A stretch of 64,000 bases of DNA from Actinomadura rubteroloni (GTDB taxonomy: Bacteria > Actinomycetota > Actinomycetes > Streptosporangiales > Streptosporangiaceae), in assembly GCF_002911665.1 (NCBI RefSeq), contig NZ_MTBP01000005.1:1-64000 (forward strand), in the 5' to 3' direction. Position 1 is the first letter of the stretch. Each line of letters starts with the position of its first letter. Shown piece after piece: positions 33,049 to 41,766 of the stretch. A program made the translations under genes and the position numbers. The notes beneath the pieces are model-generated. The model ran no database searches. It saw nothing but the letters and a program-made list of their open reading frames with translations, and was not told the origin of the DNA.

Positions 33049-34872
33049 ATGACGGTCCCGCCTGATGAACTCGACCTGGCCGCCGCGTTCCCCCCGGTCG
33101 ACCGCGACCGCTGGCGGGAGCTGGTCCGGGGGGTCCTGCGCAAGTCCGGGGCGGCGACGGACGACACGCCGCTCGCCGACGTCGAGGGACTGCTGACCCG
33201 CGACTCCTACGACGGCGTGCCGCTCGCGCCGCTCTACACCGCCGACGACGCGGTGCCCGGCCGGCCCGGTCTCGCGCCCGCGCCGCGTCCCGTCCGGCCG
33301 GACGGCGAGGGCCTCGCGGGCTGGGACGTCCGGCAGCACCACGCCGACCCCGACCCCGCCGCGACGCGCGAGGCGATCCTCGCCGACCTGGAGAACGGCG
33401 CGACGTCGGTCTGGCTGGCGCTCGGCGCGGGCGGGCTGCCCGTCGCGTCGCTGGCCGACGCGCTGCGCGGCGTCTACCTCGACCTCGCGCCGGTCGTCCT
33501 GGACGCGGGCGCCGAGACCGCCCTCGCGGCCGAGGCGTTCTTCGAGCTGCTCGCGGCCCGGGGCGCCGCCGCGTCGGCCGCCGGGAACCTCGGCGCCGAC
33601 CCGCTCGGCCGCACCGCGCGCACCGGCGCCGCCGCGCCCGTCGCGGAGGCCGCCGACCTCGCCGTCCGGTGCGTGCGCGGCTTCCCCGCCCTGCGCGCGA
33701 TCACCGTCGACGCCACCGTCTACCACGACGCGGGCGGCTCGGACGCCGACGAGCTGGGCGCCGCGCTCGCCGCCGCCGTCGCCTACCTGCGCGCGCTGAC
33801 CGACGCCGGGCTGACCGTGGACGAGGCGTTCGGCCAGATCGACCTGCGCCTCGCCGTCAACGCCGACCAGTTCCTCTCGATCGCCAAGCTGCGCGCCGCG
33901 CGCCGCCTCTGGGCGCGGGTCGCCGAGGTCTGCGGCGCGGCCGAGGACACCGCCGCCCGCGTGCACGCCGTGACGTCCGGCGCGATGATGACGCGCCGCG
34001 ACCCGTGGGTGAACATGCTCCGCACGACCGTCGCGGCGTTCGCGGCGGGCGCGGGCGGCGCCGACGCGGTGACCGTCCGGCCGTTCGACGCGCGGATCGG
34101 GCTGCCCGACGCGTTCTCCCGCCGCATCGCCCGCAACACCCAGACCCTCCTGCTGGAGGAGGCGAGCCTGGCCCGCGTCATGGACCCGGCGGGCGGTTCC
34201 TGGTACGTCGAGGCGATCACCGACGGCCTCGCGCACGCCGCCTGGGACTGGTTCACCGAGATCGAGCGGGCGGGCGGGCTCGGCGCCGCGCTGGCGTCCG
34301 GGCTCGTCGCCGGCCGGGTCGCGGCGACCTGGGAGCGCCGCCGCGCCGACATCGCGCACCGCCGCGCGCCGCTGACCGGCGTCAGCGAGTTCCCGAACCT
34401 CGCCGAGAAACTGCCCGAACGCCCGGTCGCGCCGGCGGCGCCCGGCGGGGGATTGCCGGTCGTCCGGTACGCACAGGACTTCGAGGACCTGCGCGACCGC
34501 GCCGACGCCCACGCCGCCGCGACCGGCGCCCGGCCCCGCGTCTACCTCGCCGTCCTCGGGCCCGTGGCCGTCCACACCGCGCGCGCGAGCTTCGCCGCCA
34601 ACCTGTTCCAGGCGGGCGGGATCGAGACCGTCAGCGGGCCGCCGGAGGAGTTCGCCGCGTCCGGCGCGACCGTCGCGTGCCTGTGCTCGTCCGACCGGCT
34701 GTACGCCGAGCAGGCCGAGGACGCCGCGCGCGTCCTCAGGGACGCGGGCGCCCGCCGCGTGTGGCTCGCGGGCAAGGGAACCTTCCCCGGCGTCGACGAC
34801 CGGATCTTCGCCGGATGCGACGCCGTCGCGGTGCTGACGACGACCCTCGGCGACCTGGGAGTGAACCGATGA
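33049..34872 (+). CDS. mutA: Methylmalonyl-CoA mutase small subunit
   Basis: 607 residues. It is homologous to MutB but lacks the cobalamin motif, as expected of the non-catalytic partner. The N-terminal barrel region has PLAPLYTADDAVPGRPGL, FGQIDLRLAVNADQFLSIAK and FSRRIARNTQTLLLEEASL; the C-terminal part is a degenerate B12-binding fold with no DxHxxG. It pairs with MutB to interconvert methylmalonyl-CoA and succinyl-CoA. ATG 33049 is the conserved start; the stop overlaps mutB (ATGA). It begins the mutA-mutB-meaB operon. Confidence 0.93.
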   Translation: MTVPPDELDLAAAFPPVDRDRWRELVRGVLRKSGAATDDTPLADVEGLLTRDSYDGVPLAPLYTADDAVPGRPGLAPAPRPVRPDGEGLAGWDVRQHHADPDPAATREAILADLENGATSVWLALGAGGLPVASLADALRGVYLDLAPVVLDAGAETALAAEAFFELLAARGAAASAAGNLGADPLGRTARTGAAAPVAEAADLAVRCVRGFPALRAITVDATVYHDAGGSDADELGAALAAAVAYLRALTDAGLTVDEAFGQIDLRLAVNADQFLSIAKLRAARRLWARVAEVCGAAEDTAARVHAVTSGAMMTRRDPWVNMLRTTVAAFAAGAGGADAVTVRPFDARIGLPDAFSRRIARNTQTLLLEEASLARVMDPAGGSWYVEAITDGLAHAAWDWFTEIERAGGLGAALASGLVAGRVAATWERRRADIAHRRAPLTGVSEFPNLAEKLPERPVAPAAPGGGLPVVRYAQDFEDLRDRADAHAAATGARPRVYLAVLGPVAVHTARASFAANLFQAGGIETVSGPPEEFAASGATVACLCSSDRLYAEQAEDAARVLRDAGARRVWLAGKGTFPGVDDRIFAGCDAVAVLTTTLGDLGVNR

Positions 34873-37082
34873 TCCCCGACTTCTCCGCGCTCGGCCTCGG
34901 CGACGCCGAGCCCGCCCGCAAGGCCGCCGACCGCTGGCGCGCCGGGGTCGCCGCCGCCACCGGCGCCGACCCGTCCGCGCAGGCGTGGGACACGCCCGAG
35001 GGCATCGCCGTCGCGCCGCTGTACACCGCCGACGACCTGGACGGCGTCGACTTCCTCGGCACCCACCCCGGCGTCGCGCCCTATCTGCGCGGCCCCTACC
35101 CGGCGATGTACGCGACGCAGCCGTGGACGATCCGCCAGTACGCCGGGTTCTCCACGGCCGAGGAGTCCAACGCGTTCTACCGCCGCAACCTCGCCGCCGG
35201 GCAGAAGGGACTGTCGGTGGCGTTCGACCTCGCCACCCACCGCGGCTACGACTCCGACCACCCGCGCGTCGCGGGCGACGTCGGCATGGCGGGCGTCGCG
35301 ATCGACTCCATCTACGACATGCGGCAGTTGTTCGACGGCATCCCGCTGGACCGCATGAGCGTGTCGATGACGATGAACGGCGCGGTGCTGCCCGTCCTCG
35401 CGCTCTACATCGCGGCGGCCGAGGAGCAGGGCGTCAAGCCCGAACAGCTCGCCGGGACCATCCAGAACGACATCCTCAAGGAGTTCATGGTCCGCAACAC
35501 CTACATCTACCCGCCCGCGCCGTCGATGCGGATCATCTCCGACATCTTCGCGTACACGTCGCAGCGGATGCCGAAGTACAACTCCATCTCGATCTCCGGC
35601 TACCACATCCAGGAGGCCGGGGCCACGGCCGACCTGGAGCTGGCGTACACGCTCGCCGACGGCGTCGAGTACATCCGCGCGGGCCGCGACGCGGGCCTGG
35701 ACATCGACGCGTTCGCGCCCCGGCTGTCGTTCTTCTGGGCCATCGGCATGAACTTCTTCATGGAGGTCGCCAAGCTGCGCGCCGCGCGGCTGCTGTGGGC
35801 GCGGCTGGTGAAGCAGTTCGACCCGCAGAACCCGAAGTCGCTGTCGCTGCGGACGCACTCGCAGACGTCCGGCTGGTCGCTCACCGCGCAGGACGTGTTC
35901 AACAACGTCGCCCGCACCTGCGTCGAGGCGATGGCCGCCACGCAGGGCCACACCCAGTCGCTGCACACCAACGCGCTGGACGAGGCCCTCGCGCTGCCCA
36001 CCGACTTCTCCGCGCGCATCGCCCGCAACACCCAGCTCCTGCTCCAGCAGGAGTCCGGCACGACCCGCACGATCGACCCGTGGGGCGGCAGCGCCTACGT
36101 CGAACGCCTCACCTTCGACCTCGCCCGCCGCGCGTGGGGGCACATCACCGAGGTCGAGCGGGCGGGCGGGATGGCGCGCGCGATCGACGAGGGGCTGCCG
36201 AAACTCCGGATCGAGGAGGCCGCCGCGCGTACGCAGGCCCGCATCGACTCCGGACGCCAGCCCGTCATCGGGGTCAACAAGTACCGGCCGGACGCCGAGG
36301 AGTCCATCGACGTCCTCAAGGTCGACAACGCGTCCGTGCGCGCGCAGCAGATCGAGAAGCTGCGGCGGCTGCGGGCCGAGCGCGACGAGCCGTCCGTCCG
36401 CGCCGCGCTCGCCGCGCTGACCGCCGCCGCCCGCGCCGCCGAGGACGGGACGCGCCCGTCCGACCTGGCCCACAACCTGCTCGCCCTGGCCATCGACGCC
36501 GCCCGCGCCAAGGCCACCGTCGGCGAGATCTCCGACGCGCTGGAGGCCGCCTACGGGCGCCACGCCGCGCAGATCCGTACCATCTCCGGCGTGTACCGGG
36601 AGGAGGCGGGCGAGGTGAGCGCCATCGAGGAGGCCCGCGCCGCGACCGGCGCGTTCGCCGAGGCCGAGGGCCGGCGGCCCCGGATCCTCGTCGCGAAGAT
36701 GGGCCAGGACGGCCACGACCGCGGCCAGAAGGTCATCGCGACCGGGTTCGCCGACCTCGGCTTCGACGTCGACGTGGGCCCGCTGTTCCAGACGCCGGCG
36801 GAGGTCGCGCGGCAGGCCGTCGAGGCCGACGTCCACGTCGTCGGCGTGAACTCCCTCGCCGCCGGGCACCTCACGCTGGTGCCCGCGCTGCGGGCGGAGC
36901 TGGCCGCGCTGGACCGCGCGGACATCATGATCGTCGTCGGCGGCGTCATCCCGCCGCAGGACTTCGACGAGCTGCGCGCCGCCGGGGCCGCCGCCATCTT
37001 CCCGCCCGGCACGGTGCTCGCCGAGGCCGCCCTCGGGCTGCTCGCCGACCTGGCCGGACGGCTCGGGCACGAGGCGGCGTGA
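34869..37082 (+). CDS. mutB: Methylmalonyl-CoA mutase large (catalytic) subunit
   Basis: 737 residues. The catalytic barrel (about 1-560) contains PWTIRQYAGFSTAEESNAFY, LSVAFDLATHRGYDSD and SISGYHIQEAGATADLELA. The C-terminal cobalamin domain has KMGQDGHDRGQKVIATGFAD, with H616 the lower axial ligand of B12. It carries out the adenosylcobalamin rearrangement between (R)-methylmalonyl-CoA and succinyl-CoA in propionate, odd-chain and branched-chain catabolism. The gene is coupled at both ends by 4-nt overlaps. All expected active-site motifs are intact. Confidence 0.97.
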   Translation: MIPDFSALGLGDAEPARKAADRWRAGVAAATGADPSAQAWDTPEGIAVAPLYTADDLDGVDFLGTHPGVAPYLRGPYPAMYATQPWTIRQYAGFSTAEESNAFYRRNLAAGQKGLSVAFDLATHRGYDSDHPRVAGDVGMAGVAIDSIYDMRQLFDGIPLDRMSVSMTMNGAVLPVLALYIAAAEEQGVKPEQLAGTIQNDILKEFMVRNTYIYPPAPSMRIISDIFAYTSQRMPKYNSISISGYHIQEAGATADLELAYTLADGVEYIRAGRDAGLDIDAFAPRLSFFWAIGMNFFMEVAKLRAARLLWARLVKQFDPQNPKSLSLRTHSQTSGWSLTAQDVFNNVARTCVEAMAATQGHTQSLHTNALDEALALPTDFSARIARNTQLLLQQESGTTRTIDPWGGSAYVERLTFDLARRAWGHITEVERAGGMARAIDEGLPKLRIEEAAARTQARIDSGRQPVIGVNKYRPDAEESIDVLKVDNASVRAQQIEKLRRLRAERDEPSVRAALAALTAAARAAEDGTRPSDLAHNLLALAIDAARAKATVGEISDALEAAYGRHAAQIRTISGVYREEAGEVSAIEEARAATGAFAEAEGRRPRILVAKMGQDGHDRGQKVIATGFADLGFDVDVGPLFQTPAEVARQAVEADVHVVGVNSLAAGHLTLVPALRAELAALDRADIMIVVGGVIPPQDFDELRAAGAAAIFPPGTVLAEAALGLLADLAGRLGHEAA

Positions 37083-38056
37083 AGCCCGGCGCCGCCGACT
37101 ACGCCGCCGGTGTCCGGGACGGCTCGCGCGCGTGGATCGCGCGTGCGATCACGCTCGTTGAGTCGTCGCGTCCCGACCACCGCGCGCTCGCCCAGGAGGT
37201 CCTGGTCGCGCTGACCCCGCACACCGGCGGCGCGCGGCGCGTCGGGATCACCGGGGTGCCGGGCGTCGGGAAGTCCACGTTCATCGACGCGCTCGGGACG
37301 GACCTGACCGCCGCCGGGCACCGCGTCGCCGTCCTCGCCGTCGACCCGTCCTCGACCCGGACGGGCGGCAGCATCCTCGGCGACAAGACCCGGATGCAGC
37401 GGCTCGCCACCGATCCGCGCGCGTTCATCCGTCCGTCTCCCACCGCCGGGACGCTCGGCGGCGTCGCCCGCGCCACCCGCGAGGCGATGGTCGTGATGGA
37501 GGCCGCCGGATACGACGTCGTGCTCGTGGAGACGGTCGGCGTCGGGCAGTCGGAGACCACCGTCGCCGACATGGTCGACTCGTTCCTGTTCCTCACCCTC
37601 GCCCGAACCGGGGACCAGCTCCAGGGCATCAAGAAGGGCGTCCTGGAGCTGGCGGACGTCATCGCCGTCAACAAGGCCGACGGCGACCACGCGCGGGAGG
37701 CGCGCCGGGCCGCGCGGGAGCTGGCGGGCGCGCTGCGGCTGCTGCGCAGCTCCGAGCGCGAGCACGACGTGCCGGTGCTGACGTGCAGCGGGCTCGACGG
37801 GACCGGGCTCGACGACGTCTGGACCAAGCTGGTCGAGCACCAGGACCGGATGCGCGCCTCGGGCGAGCTGGACCGGCGGCGCCGCCGACAGCAGGTCGGC
37901 TGGACGTGGGCGATGGTCCACGACCGGCTGCTCGGCGAGCTGCACGCGTCCCCGGCCGTCCGGGCGCTGACGCCGGAACTGGAGGACGCCGTCGCCGCCG
38001 GGACGCTCACGCCCGCCCTCGCCGCCGAGCGCCTGCTGGCCGCGTTCGGGCGCTGA
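37079..38056 (+). CDS. meaB: MeaB-type G protein, methylmalonyl-CoA mutase chaperone
   Basis: 325 residues of the ArgK/MeaB family: P-loop GVPGVGKST (residues 59-67), then VLAVDPSSTRTGGSILGDKT, FIRPSPTAGTLGG, VLVETVGVGQSETTVADMVD and the base-recognition VNKADGD. It hydrolyses GTP to protect and reload mutase with adenosylcobalamin. GTG 37079 overlaps the mutB stop. The C-terminal helices form the dimer arm. It is the last gene of the operon. Confidence 0.94.
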   Translation: MKPGAADYAAGVRDGSRAWIARAITLVESSRPDHRALAQEVLVALTPHTGGARRVGITGVPGVGKSTFIDALGTDLTAAGHRVAVLAVDPSSTRTGGSILGDKTRMQRLATDPRAFIRPSPTAGTLGGVARATREAMVVMEAAGYDVVLVETVGVGQSETTVADMVDSFLFLTLARTGDQLQGIKKGVLELADVIAVNKADGDHAREARRAARELAGALRLLRSSEREHDVPVLTCSGLDGTGLDDVWTKLVEHQDRMRASGELDRRRRRQQVGWTWAMVHDRLLGELHASPAVRALTPELEDAVAAGTLTPALAAERLLAAFGR

Positions 38057-38116
38057 GGCGCGGCGCGCCGCCGGTTCGCCGCGTGTCGGACGCGGCCGAT
38101 CCTGTAAAAAAGGCGA

Positions 38117-39091
38117 ATGGACGTCATCGAGCTGTCCGACCCGACCGACGCGCAGATCCGGCAGTGGCACGACGTGCTCGTGGCGGTGAGCGCGGGCGAC
38201 CCGTCCGCCGGTCCGGCGCCCGGGGCCGAGCACACCGCCGCGCGGCTGCTCGGCGCCGACCGGGGCTCGCCGGAGCGGTTCTGGGCGGTGCCCGCGGGGG
38301 ACGGCTTCGCGGCCGTCGCGGCGCTGCGGCTGCCCGGCGGGCCCGGCGCGGACCGGCCGGGGGAGATCGACGTCCAGGTGCGTCCGGAGCGGCGCCGCGC
38401 CGGGCTCGGACGGTCGCTGGTGCGCTCGGCCGCGGGCGCGCTGCGCGCCGACGGACGGCCCGGGGTCATCGCGCAGGTGTCGGCGGGGACGCCCGCCGTG
38501 CCCTTCCTGGAGGCGCACGGCTTCACCTGCGTGCTGACGCTGCGGGGGCTCGTGCTGCGGCTGGCCGACCTGCCGCCGGGACGGGTCGCGGGGCTGCTTT
38601 CCGCTGGTCCGTCCGGGTACACGCTCGTCCGGTGGCGGGGGACGGTGCCCGACGAGCACGCCGGCGCCCTCGCCCGCGCCAAGGACGCGATGGCGGACCT
38701 GGTCGAGTACGAGGGCGTGCCGTGGGACGCCGACCGCGTGCGCGAGATGGGGGAGCTGGTCGCCAAGCGCGGGGACTCCCTCTACACCGTCGCGGCCTTG
38801 CACGACGGGGCGATCGCGGGGTTCACCGAGCTGGTCGTCCCGGCGGGCGGCGGGGACCGCGCCGCGCAGTACGACACGGCGGTCGTGCCCGAGCACCGGG
38901 GACGGCGGCTCGGGATCTGGATGAAGGCCGCGATGCTGGACTGGGTCCGGTCCGAGCTGCCCGGCATCCGGGAGATCGAGACGGACAACGCGGGCGACAA
39001 CCCGCACATGCTCGCGGTGAACGAGGAGCTGGGGTTCCTCCCGGAGCGGGAGACGCGGGAGTACCACGCGCTGGTCGCCGACCTGCCCTAG
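38117..39091 (+). CDS. GNAT N-acetyltransferase, tandem domains
   Basis: 324 residues with two GNAT folds. The N-terminal one (about 1-160) contains VQVRPERRRAGLGRSLVRSA, the acetyl-CoA-binding R/Q-x-x-G-x-G/A motif. The C-terminal one (about 165-324) contains YDTAVVPEHRGRRLGIWMKA and ends with the typical NPHMLAVNEELGF. Double-GNAT proteins often act on antibiotics, amino acids or small thiols. The substrate here is unknown. ATG 38117 is preceded by an A-rich GTAAAAAAGGCG. It stands between meaB and the repeat-bearing gene and need not be related to either. Confidence 0.85.
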   Translation: MDVIELSDPTDAQIRQWHDVLVAVSAGDPSAGPAPGAEHTAARLLGADRGSPERFWAVPAGDGFAAVAALRLPGGPGADRPGEIDVQVRPERRRAGLGRSLVRSAAGALRADGRPGVIAQVSAGTPAVPFLEAHGFTCVLTLRGLVLRLADLPPGRVAGLLSAGPSGYTLVRWRGTVPDEHAGALARAKDAMADLVEYEGVPWDADRVREMGELVAKRGDSLYTVAALHDGAIAGFTELVVPAGGGDRAAQYDTAVVPEHRGRRLGIWMKAAMLDWVRSELPGIREIETDNAGDNPHMLAVNEELGFLPERETREYHALVADLP

Positions 39092-39195
39092 CGGGGTTAT
39101 CCCCAGAACGAGGTTCTGGTTTCGGTGCCGGGGGTGTTCCGGCGAGCCTGGTCGCACGGTCCCCGCCCGGGGGCCGTTCCGACGGGAGGCCCGCC

Positions 39196-40581
39196 ATGCA
39201 CGCTTTTCTGGAGATCCCCGCGCCCGGCGCCCCGGCCGGCCGGTTCCTCGTGGCCGGCCCGGTCGCGCCGCCCCGCGCCGCCGCGCTGCGCGCGTCGCTC
39301 GCCCGGGGGCGGGGACGCACGGCCGCGCTCGCCCTCGACCTGCTCGGCTCGCCGTACCTGACGCTCACCGCCTGTCCCGCGCCGCCGGTGCCGGACGACC
39401 TGACCGGGCCGGGGATCGCGGCGGTGCGCCGGGCCGCGCGGCACACCCTGGTGACGCTCCGGCCGGACCCCTCGGCCGGGCCTTCGCGGACGGGCCGCCG
39501 GTTCCTCGCGCAGCGGCTCGTGGCCCGCGCCGCCGCGCACGCGTCGGGCGGATGCGCCGTGGACCTGGACGCCCGCCGGATCCTCGACCGCGACGTCGGG
39601 CCGCCGCGCGAGCCGGACGCCTTCGTGCTGGACTTCACCTGGCTGAGCGTGTTCGTCATGTGGGCGGGGTCGGGGCGGATCCGCGCGTTCACGCGGGGAC
39701 TCGCCCGGTTCGGCCTGCCGGAGTTGTCGGTGCGGACGGCGCCCCTCGGTCACCTGCTGACGGCGGCGAACGTCCTGCGCGGGACGGCGGCGGGCCTGCT
39801 CAACGAGTACCTGACCACCAGAACGCGTCCAAGACCGTCCGGCGCCTCGCCCGGCCGCGCCTCCGCCGACGCGACCACCAGCGCCGCACGCGCCGACCCG
39901 TCCGTCCGCCCATGCACCTGCCCGCTCGGCACCGCGCCCGGCAGTCCGTCCGGCTGCACGTGCGGCAGCGCGTGCGGCAGCGCGCCCGGCAGCGGGTCCG
40001 GCACCGCGTCCGGCGACACGTGCGGCAGTCCGTCCGGCTGCGGGTCTGGCAGCCCGCCTGGCGGTGCGCGCGTCCGTTCGTCCGGCAGCCCGTGCGGCTG
40101 CGCGTGCGGCGGCGTGTCCAGCAGTCCGTCCGGCTGCGTGTGCGGCGGCCCGTCCGGCAGCCCGCCTGGTGGTGCGCGCGTCCGGTCGTCCGGCAGCGCG
40201 GCTCGTGGCGCGTGTGGGTGTCCGCCTGGCAGCCGGTCCGGCAGTTCGTCTGGCGATCCGGGCGGCGGCACGGGCGGCGGCCCGTCCGGCGGCCCGTTGA
40301 AGAGGGCGTCCGAGAGTTCGGGTGCGGGGTTGTGGCGTCTTCGTGCGGATCGGATCGTCGACCCGGACGACGTGCTGCGCTACTGGGGGGCGGAGCCGCT
40401 GTGGCGGAGGCGAGGGCTCGCGGTGCGGCTGGTCATGCCCGGTACGGCCGGCCTTCCCGGGGGCTCGGGCGGGTGGACGCTGGAGGTCGTCCCGCCGCCC
40501 GACGGCGACGGGGCGCGGTGGTGGGACGAACGCGCCGCGCGGCTGATTCCGCCGCTCAGCCGCCCCGTGAAGAACCGGTGA
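39196..40581 (+). CDS. Hypothetical protein split by a Cys/Gly/Ser-rich repeat segment
   Basis: 461 residues. An N-terminal globular part (1-211; MHAFLEIPAPGAPAGRFLVA, VLDFTWLSVFVMWAGSGRI) and a short C-terminal part (about 371-461; LWRLRADRIVDPDDVLRYWG) look like one domain interrupted by a low-complexity stretch. That stretch has 14 Cys between residues 240 and 342 and two copies of SPPGGARVRSSGS 36 residues apart. I do not recognise the globular family. ATG 39196 has GGGAGG 6 nt upstream, so the gene appears real. Whether the reading frame holds through the repeats in the cell is not certain. Confidence 0.6.
   Translation: MHAFLEIPAPGAPAGRFLVAGPVAPPRAAALRASLARGRGRTAALALDLLGSPYLTLTACPAPPVPDDLTGPGIAAVRRAARHTLVTLRPDPSAGPSRTGRRFLAQRLVARAAAHASGGCAVDLDARRILDRDVGPPREPDAFVLDFTWLSVFVMWAGSGRIRAFTRGLARFGLPELSVRTAPLGHLLTAANVLRGTAAGLLNEYLTTRTRPRPSGASPGRASADATTSAARADPSVRPCTCPLGTAPGSPSGCTCGSACGSAPGSGSGTASGDTCGSPSGCGSGSPPGGARVRSSGSPCGCACGGVSSSPSGCVCGGPSGSPPGGARVRSSGSAARGACGCPPGSRSGSSSGDPGGGTGGGPSGGPLKRASESSGAGLWRLRADRIVDPDDVLRYWGAEPLWRRRGLAVRLVMPGTAGLPGGSGGWTLEVVPPPDGDGARWWDERAARLIPPLSRPVKNR
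39898..40290 (+). repeat. Intragenic GC-rich minisatellite
   Basis: Degenerate short units built on CGTCCGGC(A/T)GC recur through this stretch. A longer period is visible too: AGCCCGCCTGG followed by very similar sequence begins at 40051 and 40159, 108 nt apart, exactly 36 codons, so the frame is kept. It encodes the Cys/Gly/Ser/Pro segment of the surrounding gene. Confidence 0.7.
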
Positions 40582-40805
40582 ATACTCGCGCCGCCCGTCC
40601 TTTCCGCAGGGGAAACCCGCCGGGTTCTCGTTGCGGCCCGCGGGTTCCCGGCGGATATCCCGGCACCCGAAAAACAAGGAGCGAACGGTTGATCGCGCGT
40701 CTTCTCGGCGTCGGACGCCCCACGCGCGCGGGCGCCGGGGCCGTCGGGGACCGCCCGCGATCGGCGGAAACGTCGCCGCGACCCGGAAAATGGCGCCGCG
40801 CGCGC
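40582..40805. other. Left part of the intergenic region before the HNH gene
   Basis: No supported gene. AAGGAG at about 40677 precedes a TTG codon, but the frame that follows has no recognisable product and runs into the structured region at 40806. It probably contains the promoter for the downstream RNA and HNH gene. Confidence 0.3.
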
Positions 40806-40895
40806 GGTATCCTCCAGATCGTAAATACCTTGCCGTCACCGGCCCGGCTGGGCATTCTGAGGACGCCCGCGAACGCGGGAACGAAACGGAATGCC
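40806..40895 (+). ncRNA. Structured leader RNA: three hairpins before the HNH gene
   Basis: Consecutive pairings are visible. GGTAT (40806-40810) pairs with ATACC (40825-40829). GCCG/CGGC closes a TCAC tetraloop (40832-40843). GGCATTC (40851-40857) pairs perfectly with GAATGCC (40889-40895), enclosing CCCGC-GAAC-GCGGG (40866-40879). The tRNA-like fold at 40899-40955 follows at once. Density of pairing and position suggest a structured 5' leader or a separate RNA; no known riboswitch class was recognised. Confidence 0.45.
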
Positions 40896-40898
40896 ATT

Positions 40899-40955
40899 TC
40901 CCCCGGCCGCCGGAACCGGCGGCGCGGGAAACCGGGTTCGAGTCCCGGCGGGGGA
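40899..40955 (+). ncRNA. Miniature tRNA-like fold upstream of the HNH gene
   Basis: TCCCCCG (40899-40905) and CGGGGGA (40949-40955) form a perfect 7-bp acceptor-like stem. CCGGG-TTCGAGT-CCCGG (40932-40948) is a perfect 5-bp T stem with a canonical 7-nt T loop. Between acceptor and T arm lie only one hairpin (GCCGCC/GGCGGC, 40906-40923) and an 8-nt linker, so a D arm or anticodon arm is missing. The total of 57 nt is too short for a decoding tRNA. It could be a tRNA-mimic leader element, a tRNA remnant, or the recognition site of the HNH protein encoded 30 nt downstream. Confidence 0.55.
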
Positions 40956-40984
40956 GCGGGCGCACGAGCGGCAGGAGGCGACCG

Positions 40985-41425
40985 ATGGACGTACTGGTCC
41001 TCAACGCGTCGTACGAGCCCTTCCAGAAGGTGGACCTGCGACACGCCATACGCATGCTGGTCCGCGAGGTGGCCGTGGTCGAGGAGGCGGAGGAAGGCCG
41101 CACGATCGGGCGGTTCCCCGTCCCCCGCGTGCTGCGCCTCGTCCGCTACGTGGCGATGCGCTGGCGCCACGGCCGCCGCCCCCCGTGGAGCAAGCGCGGC
41201 GTCTACCTGCGCGAACGCGGCACCTGCGGCTACTGCGGCGGGCGCGGCCACACGATCGACCACGTCTTTCCGCAGTCGCGCGGCGGCGCCGACACCTGGG
41301 AGAACACCGTCCTCGCCTGCGGCAAGTGCAACAACCGCAAGGGCAACAAGACGCCCGGCGAAGCAGGCATGCGCCTGCGCGTCGCCCTGCGCGTCCCGAC
41401 CTGGAACGAACTGTTCGACCTCTGA
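40985..41425 (+). CDS. HNH endonuclease
   Basis: 146 residues. After an N-terminal VLVLNASYEPFQKVDLRHAI segment comes the HNH domain. The zinc-binding Cys are C81, C84 (CGYC) and C112, C115 (CGKC); the catalytic part is IDHVFPQSRGG (D92, H93) with WENTVLACGKCNNRKGNK. All residues for a metal-dependent nuclease are present. Small HNH proteins of this kind are widespread in actinobacteria; their cellular substrate is not known. ATG 40985 has AGGAGG 6 nt upstream. Its leader region is highly structured and ends in a tRNA-like fold. Confidence 0.92.
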   Translation: MDVLVLNASYEPFQKVDLRHAIRMLVREVAVVEEAEEGRTIGRFPVPRVLRLVRYVAMRWRHGRRPPWSKRGVYLRERGTCGYCGGRGHTIDHVFPQSRGGADTWENTVLACGKCNNRKGNKTPGEAGMRLRVALRVPTWNELFDL

Positions 41426-41435
41426 CCGGCCCTTC

Positions 41436-41457
41436 AGCTTCCCTCTGCGGGAGGGCT
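41436..41457 (+). terminator. Hairpin after the HNH gene
   Basis: CCCTC (41441-41445) pairs with GAGGG (41451-41455), extended by AGC/GCT around a TT bulge, 11 nt after the stop. Confidence 0.5.
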
Positions 41458-41766
41458 TGATCATCCGTAGGATCGGGCGCCCCGGCCTTCCCCGAATCCC
41501 GGGGAAGGTCGGCGGAAACCTGCTGCGGTCCCGCCGCAACAACCGGCGTCTGCGGCGCCTGCTCCTCCTGGTCTGCGCTGAGACGAATCACATGACAAGA
41601 CGCACACGCGAGGACCACGGCCTCCAACCACGCCGTGACGGGCCTTCAGGACGGACGGGATCAAACCGCCCTGCGCGATCGGGGGAAGTCCGGTCGGCTG
41701 CGCCGCGCTGTTGCCGTTCGGCGCGCATGGTTGCCGCGAGCCGGCCTGCGCGCCCAGCATGGGCGC
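41458..41766. other. Intergenic region before the DHFR-family gene
   Basis: No gene is supported. A hairpin CTTCCCCG..CGGGGAAG lies near 41490-41512. A stretch around 41680-41735 recalls a cobalamin riboswitch in places (GGGGAAGTCCGGT) but lacks the B12-box and the rest of the fold. Confidence 0.35.

Noticed and set aside
39898..40290. CRISPR array
   Set aside because: The repeats are short, degenerate and contiguous, without spacers of constant length, and lie in frame inside a gene. No cas gene is in the window.
40899..40955. Functional tRNA gene
   Set aside because: Acceptor and T arm are good, but 57 nt cannot hold both D and anticodon arms; kept as a tRNA-like element instead.
41660..41740. 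Cobalamin riboswitch-like stretch before the DHFR-family gene
   Set aside because: Only GGGGAAGTCCGGT is reminiscent; the B12-box and the conserved multi-stem junction are not found, and the gene has no B12 link.
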